Positions 17,633-28,127 of a DNA stretch of 64,000 nt are shown piece after piece. Both the position numbers and the translations under genes were made by a program. This DNA is from CAVVSQ01 sp963848825 (GTDB lineage Bacteria > Planctomycetota > Planctomycetia > Gemmatales > Gemmataceae), in contig CAWKFA010000001.1 in assembly GCA_963848825.1 (NCBI GenBank), positions 62,001-126,000 on the forward strand, in the 5' to 3' direction. Position 1 is the first letter of the stretch, and each line of letters starts with the position of its first letter. The notes under the pieces were generated by a model. That model worked only from the letters and a program-made list of their open reading frames with translations. It had not been told where the DNA came from and ran no database searches.

Positions 17633-19135
17633 CTCCTTGATAGAGGAATTGATTGAAGTGGTTCAGGGTCGGTTCCGGCACCTGCACGCGCAGGGCTTCG
17701 TGCGAGTGAACGCTTAAAGTCGCGGGCGTTTGAGCAACCTGCTCGCGCACGCGCCAGTTGCCTGGTGCGTTGCGCAATCACCTCGGCGTCCAGGCCGTCG
17801 AAGCCCTGGCTACGCTCCAGCGCCTGCTGCACGCGTGGCTGCGGATGGTCGCTCAGCAATTGCAAGATGCGCGCGAAGTGCCGCCGACCCGCCAACGGGC
17901 CGTGCCGCGATTCCAGACGCTCACGGAACTCCTGGAAAATCGCTGGCAATTTCCAGCGGCGATAGACGTCGGCATGGTCCAAGGCCGCCGGCCGACGTTG
18001 CAACGTGGTCAAGTAATGCAGTGGGTCCAGCACCTGACTGCCGGGCAGGTAGCTGCGTTCGTGCCTGGCCACCACCTGGTTGGCCACGACAATCTCGATG
18101 CGCTCGGTGTACGCTTTCACCGTCGCCGTTTGAAAGGCATGGCATCGCGGCACGCTGTAACGCACCTGATCGCAACGAGCCGTTTGGTACTTATCGATCT
18201 TGGCCGGCTGATAAATGCAGGCGTCAAAGCGCGTGGCCGGCAACGGCCAAGCACGCTCACGCTGAAACCGCTCACCGATCGTCTCGGTGTTCTCTCCCGA
18301 GACGCGCGCCTGATCCTTCAGACAGCAATCACGCAGGTAGGCATTCAGTTCGGCCAGGTCCTTCTTCCGCGGCACCGGCGTGGCCCAGCAGCGTTGCAAC
18401 GTCTTGACGCGATTCTCCACGTACGGCTTCTCGTTGCCGCGGGCCGGCATGCAAAACAGCGGCTCGAACACGTAGTGGCTGGCCAAGGCTCGGTAACGTG
18501 GATGCAACTGCCGCTGCCGGCCGCTGAAGATCGCCGCCGCCACCGTCTTGGGATTGTCCCACCAAACTTCACGCGGCACGCAGCCGAAGAACTCGAACCC
18601 CTGCACCATGCCTTCCAAGATCGCTTCGGTTCGCTCGCTCGGCAGAGCGATGGCGAACGGACAATTCGAGTGCGACCAGACCAGCATGAGCACCGGTATC
18701 TGCTTACGCCCATCGGCAAAATCGACGTAGATGTGACCGAAGTCCGCTTCCAGCCGTTGGCCCGGATCACGCGCCAGCGGGATAAACGTCTCGACGTGTT
18801 GCCGCTTGGTCTTGCCGACATAGCGGCGCACGGCATCATAACCGCCGGCATAACCATGCTCGTCCCGCAGACGTTCGAAAGATGCGCCGAAACGTGTGTC
18901 GCTGCTTGGGCGGCGCCTGGTCATCGTCGGCAAGAATCTGCTGGATGATGGGATGAAAGGCGCCGAGCTTGCCAGCCACAGGCTCACTCGAGCGCGTGTA
19001 TGGCTTTGGCTCCGGATGGGTCAATACTTCACGAACCTTGCGTCGTGAATGGTGAAAAGTGCGGGCGATGGCGCGAATGCTCATGCCATCCCGATGCGCC
19101 TGCCGAATGCGTGTATAGTCGTCCACCGTAAGCAT
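17620..19135 (-). CDS. istA: IS21-family transposase IstA (frameshifted)
   Basis: The N-terminus (ATG 19135) has a helix-turn-helix, DDYTRIRQAHRDGMSIRAIA, and reads to about 18880, then shifts into the long frame ending at 17620. The DDE core is visible: RLEADFGHIYVDF (first Asp), VWWDNPKTVAAAI (second Asp) and KPYVENRVKTLQ (Glu). A second break near 17750 moves the C-terminus into a frame with HEALRVQVPEPTLNHFNQFL, the normal IstA tail before istB. Repaired length about 500 residues, normal for IstA. Confidence 0.8.
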
Positions 19136-19216
19136 CCTTGGCTCCTCGCAAGCTGAAACTCCAGGTCTGGAGTTCAGCTTGGGAAGCCTGCTACGGTGGG
19201 TCCATTTTGCGCCGAT

Positions 19217-19525
19217 TTATCCGGGGGGGTGGGTCCCAATTGCGCGCCGATTACCACCCGGTGTGCGAAATGGCTGGGTTTCGCGAGGCTGTATCTCCCG
19301 AGCCGGTGTGCACAATGGCTGGTTTTGGATCCAATTCCGCATTCGAACCGGTGTGCGGAATGACTGGGTTTGCAACTGCCTGCCACCGTCGCCAGTACCG
19401 GGCCACGGCCCGCGGTCGATCCTTAGCGTCTTGGCAATCCGCCGTTGGGACCAGCGTTGTTGAAAAAGTGCCAGAAGTGCTTGAAGCATCGCCAGTTTGA
19501 GCCGATTTGCCATCGTTGTCCTCCT
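19217..19525 (-). pseudogene. Second IS21-type istA remnant (target of the IS21 insertion)
   Basis: Leftward frames encode MANRLKLAMLQALLALFQQ and WSQRRIAKTLRIDR, an IstA N-terminal helix-turn-helix, then in another frame the repeated NPVIPHTGS, KPAIVHTGS, NPAISHTG. These three repeats correspond to three DNA copies spaced about 47 bases (CCGGTGTGCG-AATG-CTGG-TT). Planctomycete IstA proteins often carry such KPAI-TGS repeats between their HTH and DDE parts. The gene is cut by the IS21 element whose duplication CCCGGT lies inside the last repeat; 12540-12667 is the other side. Confidence 0.55.
19230..19256. repeat. IS21 right terminal inverted repeat
   Basis: Exact complement of 12668-12694. 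A related motif (GGTGGGTCC-TTTGCGCCGATT) precedes it at about 19195-19220, the internal end repeat usual for IS21 elements. Confidence 0.85.
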
Positions 19526-19581
19526 CCAGGTTGGAAACCCGAAGGTGAACATACGATCCGAAATCAACTCCCTCAAAGTGG
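19526..19581. repeat. 56-bp inverted repeat, copy A
   Basis: Begins CCAGGTTGGAAACCCGAAGG and ends CCCTCAAAGTGG. The reverse complement of 23240-23295 matches it with a few mismatches and one indel. Probably the end of a once larger insertion sequence whose other end lies at 23.2 kb. Confidence 0.55.
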
Positions 19582-19860
19582 CTGCTTTTGGCTGCCCGAT
19601 GACACATTGGAGTTGGTTCGGCGTCGCCATGATTGGCCGAGTTGATGGTGGCCGACAGCACCAAGTCGGTGTCGAGGTCTACCATGCTCTCCGCCTCGTA
19701 GGCCAGATGTGTGGTACCGTCTTTCATCTTGGCGATGCGGTTGCATGGGTCGGAGGTCAATTGCCAGTCGTCGTTACTGACCTTCATTAGATACGGGCGA
19801 AGATTGGAGGGCTTATTTGACACGCCTGGCCAAGGAGGCGGGCCGCCGCGCGTTAGCTTC
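19526..19860 (-). pseudogene. Internal fragment of an IS1182/IS5-like transposase
   Basis: The leftward frame contains NRIAKMKDGTTHLAYEAESM, VDLDTDLVLSATINSANHGD, the conserved block around the second catalytic region of IS1182-like transposases (KDGRTHLAYKAEH-VDLDT). It is preceded without a break by ISAs1 sequence and followed by the istA remnant, so it is a small relic fused between other elements. Its left edge carries the 56-bp sequence repeated in inverted orientation at 23240-23295. Confidence 0.5.
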
Positions 19861-20760
19861 TTCGGGCTCAAGCTGGTCATGGCGTACTCTACCTCGACGG
19901 TTGTTTTGCCGTTCACAGTCAGTTCCCTTGTGATCTGTAGTCCCTGCGAAACCCTGGCCATTTTTGGTGCGATGTCAAGATCGAGGTCGTCCGCACTGTC
20001 CGCTTCTCTACCCAACCGTGGCCTTTTTCTACTTTTGCAAATACGCGTTCTGGCTGTGCGGGTGGCTGGGGGGGCCGCGATACTACGGCGCTAATCTCGA
20101 ATCCGAACCCGGTCTGCGATGTCACTCTTCAGTCCGAGTTGGTTGTCCTTGACCGTGAACACGTAGTCGCCGCCCTGGTCGACGATCTTCGGACACAGAT
20201 CGCGTTGGCAGAAGAGGGCGTCACCGGTGACGATGCGGCCCTTGACCGGCAGGATGCCCAGCAGTTCGCAGGGCGGCCTTGTGTTCGTTGGTCTTGGCAT
20301 CGACACGAACCTGCGCCAGCACGGCTGCGGCTCGTGGGCGTAGGCAGCGACAAGGTGCTGGCCGGGCACCTCGCCGTCGCGGCTGCCCCGCAAGGTTTTG
20401 CCGTCCAGCGAGACAGGTTGCTTGTCGCGCCCGCGGTTGGAGGGGGTATCCGTGAGGCGATCCAGCGTGCCAGGGCGGCCTCGAAGGCGACGACATCAAG
20501 CGCGCTGAAAAAGATCGGAAAGGAGAAGGGAGCGGGGGTCTTGCCGCGGCGGAAGCCGAGGGCGTGGGCCAGGGCGATGCCGTGGTCGCGGCCGAACTGG
20601 GCAATGGCGGTAGGATCCTTGCAACCGAGAAGCATGGCCAACACGGTAAGCGAAAGCAGTGCGAGGAAGGGAAGACGTCGACCATGGCGACTTCGTGGGT
20701 CAGGTACATCGGCCAAGGCTTCAAGCAGGGAAAGCGCAGGGCCAGCTGCAACTATAGCCT
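19850..20760 (-). pseudogene. ISAs1-family transposase, broken by several frameshifts
   Basis: Successive leftward frames give an ISAs1 transposase: ALADVPDPRSRHGRRLPFLA, then KDPTAIAQFGRDHGIALAHA, LGFRRGKTPAP, LARWIASR, SRDGEVPGQHLVAAYA, ELLGILPVKGRIVTGDALFC (catalytic Asp), DYVFTVKDNQLGLKSDIA, then KVEKGHGWVEKRTVRTTSIL and TTVEVEYAMTSLSPKK. The C-terminal quarter is replaced by the IS1182-like fragment. At least four frame changes are needed, so this copy is dead whatever the read quality. Confidence 0.65.
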
Positions 20761-21403
20761 AATATTGCAGGCACTTGCATAACTGAATCCGCGTTAAGCG
20801 TTAAACCGCGATGCTCCTGGCCCCTTGATTCCGTCCGAACGCCGGCAAACGCCGGTGCTGGGCTCGCGAAACACCAGGAATTGGCGGGTTATTTGCTCAA
20901 TTCTTGACAAATTACCCATGTCTCCAGGATTGCCCAAGGTTACACCTGAGGGGAAAGCGGGGGCTATCGTGGTAACTTCCAAACAGGAAAGCGTGGTTAC
21001 CTCCTCTACTCAATTCCGCCGATCCTGCCAACCTCAATCAACGAACAACCCTGTATTATGGCCAGACATTATAATTTTCTTCTTGAGTTGATAATCTTCG
21101 TGATTACCTCTGCATTGTTGGAATTGGCAAATCCTGGCGGCGGTGTTGTGCAATAACGCCGCCAATGACGTCGATTATTGCCTGTAGAATCGGAGCCCGC
21201 AAGCCATGAGTACATGAGGTTTCGAGTATTTCTTGTGCCTTTTTTTCGCTGTCCTGTCGACGGACAAGCACGGAATTCGCTTTGATGGTGTTTCAAACCT
21301 GTACACCCGCGTAATCGCCGCTTGAGATTAGCAGCAATTTACATGGGACAACCGCAAACTCGACTCATTATTTTCAAGGTATGTTTTTGGTCACGAAAAG
21401 GGC
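20761..21403. other. Gap with one possible micro-ORF
   Basis: No gene of normal size. A plus-strand frame at 21058-21156 would encode 32 residues with one hydrophobic helix (FLLELIIFVITSALLEL) ending in GGGVVQ; it has no clear ribosome binding site and may be chance. The last 100 bases are the upstream region of the broken glycosyltransferase gene. Confidence 0.25.
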
Positions 21404-22988
21404 ATGGCTTATGAAACGCACCCACTCGTGCTGGCGGCCATCTTGTTGACAGGGTTCTCGCTGCGCTTTTATGGAATCGGCCCAAAAGCATGTGGCTAGA
21501 TGAATTCTTCTCCTGGCGTCTAATGACGATGCCGATTTCCGAAATGATTGAGCGCTCCGGCGAGAGTGAGACGACTCATCCCCCGCTATCCTACTTGCTG
21601 TTGCGAGCTTGGGCGGTGCTATTCGGAGATTCGGAATTTGCTTTGCGGTCATTAGCGGGAATTTGTGGTACATGGACCATCCTAGGGGTTTTCCTCATGG
21701 TCCGCACATTAACGAGCCCCCCTTGGTCAGGCAAGACACCTTGCGAAGCAGGAAGTTCATCTGGTGCTGCCCTGTTAGCAGCCGCGTTGGTCGCTTTGAG
21801 CGTATTACAAATTCACGCTTCGCAGCAAGTTCGCATGTATAGTATCGGGACATTTTTCTTCGTTTGGGGCAGTTGGGCCTTGCTTGCCGCCTTAAGTTCC
21901 CAGGAGCGACGGGGCTGGTACTGGGGACTTTACCTCATTCTTACCGTTGCGTTTTGTTACACACACCATCTTGCTCTCTTTTTGGTGATTGCGCAGGGCC
22001 TGTTTATAGGAGACTTTCTGTTGTTTAGAATAGGCCCCGGACGAGCGCGGACAATTCAAATGCGATTTGCACTCCTTTTTGCAGTTATTCTGGTTGCCAC
22101 TTGGATGCCCTGGCTTCCTCGTTTATTAAACCAATCGGGGATACATGGACAAAACAGGAATGAGGCAGTGCAATGGCAAGCCCTGGCCAGGGAGATATAC
22201 ATTGCACTTGTAGGTACTTTCGAGAGTCAATTATTCTCCACAATATCAGAGAACTGGGTTGCAGTTGTCTTTGTCGCAGGCACCCTTGCAGGTGTAGCGT
22301 GTCGCGCAGCTTTGGCGGCCGGTATCTGCTTTTGACTGGGCTTCTCCCCGTCTTGCTTCTCGCCATTGCCTCAACCATTACGACACGGGACATGATATAC
22401 TCGCGCGTACATGACGTTCGCCCAACTATCATGGTTGGCGAGTCTTGCAGTCCTCATTTTCACCTTCCCAAAGCGGCCTGAACGTAATCTTCTTTGGGGG
22501 ATGGCTCTGGCTTGGAGTCTGTATTATTTACAACTCGGCTGGGGCGTAATAGGTGCCTCCGCTAATCCTGGTATGAGATGGAGGTCGATTACATTCTCCA
22601 CAACCGTGCTCCCCACGAGCCAATTGTGGCCAAATCCGAATTGGCCTTTCACGGATCCCTATATTACGCGCACCACAAAGCCCGTCCTCTTTTGCTTGCA
22701 GAGGAGAACGACAGAACGCTGCACCGGTTTTCAGCCCATTTGGAAAATGAGGATTTTATTACGCCGGAGGTGTTACTAACGATGGAATCGTCCGGTGTGT
22801 GGTTCATTTCGAGTCCCTCATACTTAGATAGGCCTCTTTTTGAGTTCCCTTTGCCTAATTTCTGGAAATTGGTTGACAGCAAAGACTTTAAAACGGACTA
22901 CCGCTGGGAGCAACCAATCCTTGTCGAACACTTTCGGATTCAAAGAGAAGGCATTTTGGACAAATCGAAGCTTCGAGGAACGCCCTGA
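21404..22988 (+). pseudogene. GT39-like membrane glycosyltransferase, frame broken
   Basis: Starts at ATG 21404 (AYETHPLVLAAILLTGFSLR) and shifts near 21485 into MWLDEFFSWRLM, which holds the acidic pair of the GT39 active site. It continues THPPLSYLLLRAWAVLFGDS, QQVRMYSIGTFFFVWGSWAL and many helices to about 22310, shifts into GRYLLLTGLLPVLLLAIAST, again near 22410 (LAVLIFTFPKRPERNLLWGM), and near 22575 into the soluble C-terminus ending at 22988. Order and sequence follow the intact gene at 2520-4142 (IWIDES, EARMYSLGT). Four breaks in one gene suggest real decay, though read errors are possible. Confidence 0.65.
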
Positions 22989-23670
22989 ATCCATTGGGAT
23001 TTACTTTAGTATGCTCTTTGGAAGTGGCTGGTTTTCAAGCGCAACTTCGCGGCTGGTTGTGGGTCCCTGGTGACAGTCTCAAGCGACAGGAGACGACTCA
23101 AACAATGAGGTCAGGGAAACAGGGAGTGCAGAAACATTAACCGGCAAAGATCTCCGGACAGTCTGGGCAGCACTTGTGTTCCGCGACAATTATCTTTCCC
23201 CACCGCATTGATGTGGCGAAAAGACGAAATCTTCAAAATCCACTTTGAGGGAGATGGATTCGGATCGTTATGTTCACCTCCAAGTTCCAACCTGGGCGGA
23301 CAGAACATGATGTTGAACGAGCGGATGACCGGTATCGACGGCGAACCGCACGAGCGAATCACCGGCCGGCGTTGATGCGGTTCTGCGTTATTTGAAGCAT
23401 TGGGTCGCCCCGAATAACTGAGGTGGAGGTACGACATCGAAGAGCAGGCGGTGGAGCCTCGCACGCTTCGTTCCTATCGACGTCCCATCATCGACGCATT
23501 GAACCACCGGGGGACACACCAGATAGTTGGAGGCGATCTCCTCCCATCCGGAGAAGTTTTTCCAATGGCAAATGGTAAAAAAGTGGTAAATATACTGCCA
23601 ATATAGCCCTATGTGAGTACAATATAGGTTAAAGCTTACATGTCGTAAGCTACTGTTATTTAATAATTGG
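22989..23670. other. Gap with an IS end remnant
   Basis: No supportable gene. It contains copy B of the 56-bp inverted repeat (23240-23295). The sequence from about 23560 to 23670 is A/T-rich and forms the flank of the ISL3 element. Confidence 0.3.
23240..23295. repeat. 56-bp inverted repeat, copy B
   Basis: The reverse complement begins CCAGGTTGGAACTTGGAGGT and matches 19526-19581 along its length. The two copies face each other about 3.7 kb apart. Confidence 0.55.
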
Positions 23671-23694
23671 GGTTCATCCGACTTTCCTGTGGGT
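23671..23694. repeat. ISL3 left terminal inverted repeat
   Basis: Starts GGTTCATCCGACTTTCCTGT and is complementary to the end of the element at 25049. Confidence 0.8.
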
Positions 23695-23733
23695 AGAAAA
23701 TTATTAAAATCGCCCTCAAGGAGGTGCGGACTC

Positions 23734-24977
23734 ATGCGTGCTACCGACTTCATGAGGCAAATGTTGGCGCTGGAAGAGCCTTGGAGAGTCGAGCAGGTTA
23801 CCCTGACTGCGAAGCCAAAGCGACTTGATGTTTCTTTGGAGCATCGTCCAGGGGCCATCTTTTCTTGTGCCGAATGTGGACAGCCGAGGCCGATTTATGA
23901 CCACTTGGCTTCCCGAAGGTGGCGGGACCTCGATTATGGGGAGTCTCTTACTTGGCTTCACGCTCGGGTGCCGCGAGTTTCGTGCCCTGAGCATGGTGTT
24001 CGGCAGGTTCATATTCCTTGGGCCCTTCCGGGTGCGCGGTTTACCCTCCTCTTCGAGAGGCATGCGATTGATACCCTCCTGGAGGCCGATGTCCTCGGGG
24101 CCTCTCGGCTGTTGCACCTCAGTTGGGATGAAGCCTGGCATGTCATGGAACGAGCGGTGACGCGCGGACTTAAGGCCAAGAAACGGCGGGTTGTTTCCCT
24201 CCTGGGAGTGGACGAGAAATCCTTCGCCAAGGGACACCGGTATGTCACTTTGGTGTGCGACCTGAAACGAGCCACGGTGGAGTACATCGGGTTTGACCGC
24301 AAGAAAACCAGCCTGGACGCCTACTATCTCAGCCTCACCAAGAAGCAATTGGCGGGCATACAGGCGGTGGCCATGGATATGTGGGACCCGTTCATCGCCG
24401 CCACCGTGGACCATGTTCCCAAGGGACGCGGCAAGATCGTCTTCGATCGTTTTCGCATCATGGCCCATATGAATAAGGCCGTGGATCAGGTTCGCCGGGG
24501 GGAGCATCGCCGCTTGCAGGCGGATGGAGACAACACCCTGAAGGGGACGAAATACTTGTGGCTGTTCGCGGAGGAAAACGTCCCGGAGAAAAAGACAGAG
24601 GACTTCGAATGGTTGCGGACGTTGCATTTGAAGACCGGACGAGCTTGGGCCATTAAGGAATCTTTGCGATACCTTTGGAGCATTGAGCGAAAGGAGTGGG
24701 CGTTGCGTTACTGGCAGGAATGGTATTATTGGGCCACGCATTCGCGTCTGAAGCCAGTGGTGAAGACGGCGAGGATGATCCAAGGGCATTTGCAAAATGT
24801 GTTGACGTATTTCGACCATCCCATCACCAATGCCACGAGTGAAGGCCTGAACTCGAAGATCCAGGCCGTAAAAAAAACGCTTATGGATACCGCAACGCGG
24901 ACCACCTCAAAACGGCCATTTTCTTCCATTGCGGCGGCCTGGCGTTGTACCCCGTTCACCCCCTGAGAAAACGTTGA
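23734..24977 (+). CDS. ISL3-family transposase (one frameshift near the C-terminus)
   Basis: ATG 23734 is preceded by AAGGAGG. The protein shows the full ISL3 order: N-terminal zinc ribbon (CAECGQPRPIYDH), HARVPRVSCPEHGVRQVHIP, helix-turn-helix around DEAWHVMERAVTRG, first Asp in VVSLLGVDEKSFAKGHRYVT, second Asp in AVAMDMWDPFIAA, and the Glu in PITNATSEGLNSKIQAV. At the following run of eight A (about 24868-24875) the frame slips; one more A restores the expected tail AYGYRNADHLKTAIFFHCGG and ends at 24977. As read, the last 30 residues are wrong. Confidence 0.85.
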
Positions 24978-25025
24978 TATTTCCACGGGTTTTAGCTGAT
25001 TTAGGTAAAGGTTCCCATGATTCTC

Positions 25026-25049
25026 ACCCACAGGAAAGTCGGATGAACC
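25026..25049. repeat. ISL3 right terminal inverted repeat
   Basis: Ends CACAGGAAAGTCGGATGAAC + C at 25049, the complement of the left end at 23671. Confidence 0.8.
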
Positions 25050-25146
25050 ATAATTTGCAGCATCACAACAACGCCACGGCAAGGTCTAGATTTGGCAGAC
25101 GCGCCAGGTTGAGGGCTTAAGGACGACAACAATTCACCAGCTACCG

Positions 25147-27228
25147 CTACGCTTTATTCAGCAGTATATCCTGGCGTGTCCCACGTTCCGTCGACCGTGC
25201 GGCAGCGTCGAGTATCTTTTGTCCCGATCGGCATTTACGAATCTCGGTCACTATCCTGGAAAATACGGCGTCGTCGTTTGTCATCTCCGTTAGCTTCGTA
25301 GCGTGCCACTCGCCAGAACAGAATTTCGCTGCAATACCTCGTCTCAATCGTTCACAACGATCCCAGTCGTGCCACCAATAGACTCGTGGCAGTAACATCG
25401 AGAGTTCGTACCACGCCTCGTCTGGCAGCCGTGAAGCGGCCGCAGCATTATAGATGCAGTCAAGCGCTATTGCCGCAAGTTCCGCAGACTCTGGTGCTGT
25501 CATTGAAAATGCGGCTGTCAGGATCTTCGTTGCCAATGATATTGCCGCCGGATCAGTCTCGGATCTCTTACGACCCGCCAATGCGGTGAAAACTTCCCGA
25601 ATTAGTGGAATACTACGCACCATCGATAAATCAACCGTCTCTAGCACAAAGAGCATCGTTTCAGGGCGCAAATCGACGTAATGTTCATGGAGCCAGTCGA
25701 GCATTTCTGCGGAGTATTTGACGAGTCCTGATCGCCAGCCCGCCAACAGGGTCCTGGGCGATCCTCATCGGCATCCAGCCAACTCAGGATCGACGGTATC
25801 GCGGACGCACCAATACGTCAATCAGGCTTGGGTTTGTCGGGTCAGCCATCACGTTCAGTGCTGCCTTCACGATCGCATCGCTTTCGATCCCGATGGATTC
25901 CCGGCAGACCATGAGCGCCTTCGCCACGCGCAATTGCTTCGATGCTCTTGAACCCCAAATCGAACTGGTCGCTGCCAAGCTCACATTGTACCTGAAGATT
26001 GCGGCCAGTCCTTCTGTGGTTGCGTCAACCGCTGCGGACAAAAGATGAACCGGGAATGCCTCGCACAAACCACGAACAACTTCCTCCGCCAGTGCCGTCC
26101 GTTTTCCGGGAACCAAGTGACACAGCAGATTCCATGCTTCCTGCTCCCACGCCCAAAGCCCTGCCGCCCTTGCCCTGATTTCGAGAAATTCGGCATCAAA
26201 TGCTTCATGGTGCTCGGTAGCGGCCAAACCGCGAATAATACCAAATTCAGGCATTTCCACGGAATTATTTGGGCCAAGAAACACGTACTTGAATTCCCTT
26301 CCTGTGTTTTGCCCTGGGAATTCCTCCGCAACGATGTCGAGAAGTTTATCTATTGCACGCGACGGCGGAGACTGATTCAGAGTTAAATACGCCTGAATCA
26401 TCGGACGAAATAACGCAGTATCGCCGGGAATACCACGGCCCACTCGCATCATGAACTCCAGGAGTCCAGTAACCGAGTAATCGGCACATGCTTCCGCTGC
26501 GACTTCAATCCACTCTTGAAGATGGCTCTGGTTGCTGAATTCCGACACCACTGAGACATTTGGATTAACGCGACTGACCCGTCGCACATCACGTTCAAGC
26601 ACTGCCTGCAACGTGAACAATTCGCCGTCAAGAGTTCGTGCCGATCGCGATCCGCTGCAAAACGTAAATGACGCACGCAGGTTCGGCCACTGGATGCGCC
26701 ATACGGACAGAAAAGGCATTTCAGCCGCGGCATACCGATTCACAGTGAAAATCGCGCCCGAATCAGCATTAGCATATAACGCATGAATTAAGTCAGCCGC
26801 GATTGGCCGAGAGACGCCAGCCTCCCCGGCGGGCATTCCCCAGACCTCGCCAATGCCTTCCGGCGCCGATACGGGTTCGAGATAATCGCCAAATCCGACC
26901 TCAGAGGAAGGACGGCGGAAAAGAGAAATCAACACCAACGGATTCTTCATCCGGGCTATGATGTCAGGGCCTAACAGTAACGTGTGTGTCCATACGCAAC
27001 CGGGGCGACCCAGCTCGGCGCCGCCCATGTGCGGGCCAGCGCGTAGAAGTCCGTCGATGCGACCGGATAAGCCGTCAGATAGGGATCGAACTTCTCGCCA
27101 CCGCTTGAGCCGGAAAGATCACTGAGCAGAAGAAGGACGCGCTCCGCCTCTTTTGGAATCCGGCATGACGATGCCAGCAGGCGGTGCCCGTCCGAGTAGC
27201 CATGTACGGTTTGATGAATCAGGGACAT
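25147..27228 (-). CDS. GTPase-associated protein 1 (GAP1-like; frameshifted)
   Basis: From ATG 27228: LIHQTVHGYSDGHRLLASS, LLLLSDLSGSSGG, FDPYLTAYPVASTDFYALAR. A break near 27010 joins GCVWTHTLLLGPDII. These are hallmarks of the GAP1 N-terminal type 1 domain, as I recall it from comparative work on NTP-dependent conflict systems. The middle and C-terminal parts (25147-26900) are helical and divergent; two further breaks near 25760-25780 separate the last 199 residues. Repaired length is about 690. The family accompanies TRAFAC-type GTPases in one operon, as here. Its activity is not established. It is the last gene of the five-gene leftward operon. Confidence 0.7.
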
Positions 27229-27264
27229 CGGGGGTCTCAACTGCTGTGCCCATTTTTATGCAAA

Positions 27265-28122
27265 CTACTGCATCAGCCATCGCATGGGATGAGTGATATC
27301 GTGTTCATTCCCGTTGTGCGGATCAATCTTAATTCGTTGCGATGCCACCGAGAACTCAAGCAGCGTAGTGTCTGTCCGCTTCCCGCCCTGCGCGCTCACG
27401 CCTGTAAACTCGACGGAAAACTGCCCGGCATTTGCAATCATGTACTGCCAGAGCAACGGCAGTTTTTCTTCGACCCATTTTTTCGGCGTATATTTCGGCT
27501 CCACTAGATCCCATGCCGAAATGATGATAGCCAGTCGAAGCGAACGTCCTACAAGTTCGTTGAAGAATTGAAGTATTTCGACGAGTTGGACCTGTGTAGG
27601 AGACATCTTCGCCTCCCAGGCGCTGGCGGTCGGCGGCATCTCGGAAGACAATTCCACAGAGGCATCCTCGTTGTCCAAGAAGTCGTCATAAATTGCATTC
27701 ACATCTTCAATCCAATCTGTGGCCAGGAGATTTCCGGGATTGATGAAAAGCAGGCATCCCTTCACATCGCTCAGAAGGTCTGCGAACGATTCCGTGCATT
27801 GCCTGGATTCCCAATGACTGGCGTACAACTCACCGGACATGTCTGGAATAGACAGCCGAAGAACGCCTCCATTCTCTGGATCGCAAAGGAGGATCGCAAT
27901 CTCCATTTCGCCTTCTCCCGGCGTGCGCTTCAGCTCCGCGCATTTGGACCATTGGTCGGCAATTTGATTGAGATACTCCTGATCCCCCTCGCGTCTTTCC
28001 ATCTGCATGCTTCCGGCAATTTCCTTTGACTTGACCACATGCCAGAGCGCCGCAAGAAACGTGGTCTTACCCGCCCCAGGAAGGCCCGCCATGAGGAGTT
28101 GAATAGGCTTGACGTCATCCAT
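27265..28122 (-). CDS. Double-GTPase system GTPase 1 (TRAFAC-type)
   Basis: A 285-residue protein from ATG 28122 (GTG 28131 is an alternative that overlaps the previous stop). P-loop MAGLPGAGKTTFLAALWHVV (about residues 11-30), switch-region RLSIPDMSGELYASHWE with the D-x-x-G motif, and CLLFINPGNLL. The base-recognition position is occupied by IIISAWDLVEPKYTP rather than NKxD. The C-terminus reads FTGVSAQGGKRTD ... THPMRWLM. This matches the GTPase termed DO-GTPase1 in paired-GTPase conflict operons, as recalled. It is intact. Role by context: NTP-dependent switch of the system. Confidence 0.75.
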   Translation of the reverse strand: MDDVKPIQLLMAGLPGAGKTTFLAALWHVVKSKEIAGSMQMERREGDQEYLNQIADQWSKCAELKRTPGEGEMEIAILLCDPENGGVLRLSIPDMSGELYASHWESRQCTESFADLLSDVKGCLLFINPGNLLATDWIEDVNAIYDDFLDNEDASVELSSEMPPTASAWEAKMSPTQVQLVEILQFFNELVGRSLRLAIIISAWDLVEPKYTPKKWVEEKLPLLWQYMIANAGQFSVEFTGVSAQGGKRTDTTLLEFSVASQRIKIDPHNGNEHDITHPMRWLMQ

Positions 28123-28127
28123 CGGGA

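Larger units (their letters stand above)
12668..19256 (-). mobile_element. IS21-family element, itself interrupted by a group II intron
   Basis: A perfect 27-bp inverted repeat bounds this segment (12668-12694 and 19230-19256), and the same six bases CCCGGT lie directly outside both ends (12662-12667 and 19257-19262), a clean target-site duplication. Inside are istA and istB, leftward, in the usual order. About 4.0 kb of the length is a group II intron inserted between istB and the left end. Without it the element would be about 2.6 kb, normal for IS21. The target was another IS21-type istA remnant. Confidence 0.8.
23671..25049 (+). mobile_element. ISL3-family insertion sequence, nearly complete
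   Basis: About 24-bp terminal inverted repeats: GGTTCATCCGACTTTCCTGT at 23671 and its complement ending at 25049. The flanks are ATAATTGG (23663-23670) and ATAATTTG (25050-25057), an 8-bp duplication with one mismatch; 8 bp is the ISL3 norm. The element is 1,379 bp with one transposase gene. Confidence 0.85.

Noticed and set aside
17758..18948. 396-residue plus-strand ORF
   Set aside because: It is the antisense shadow of istA, whose DDE motifs are clear on the minus strand.
19250..19375. Three repeats of about 25 bp with 47-bp spacing, CRISPR-like at first sight
   Set aside because: They encode the repeated KPAI-HTGS segments of an IstA protein; spacers are similar to each other and only three units exist.
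23716..24819. 367-residue minus-strand ORF inside the ISL3 element
   Set aside because: It is antisense to the ISL3 transposase, which shows the zinc ribbon and DDE residues on the plus strand.
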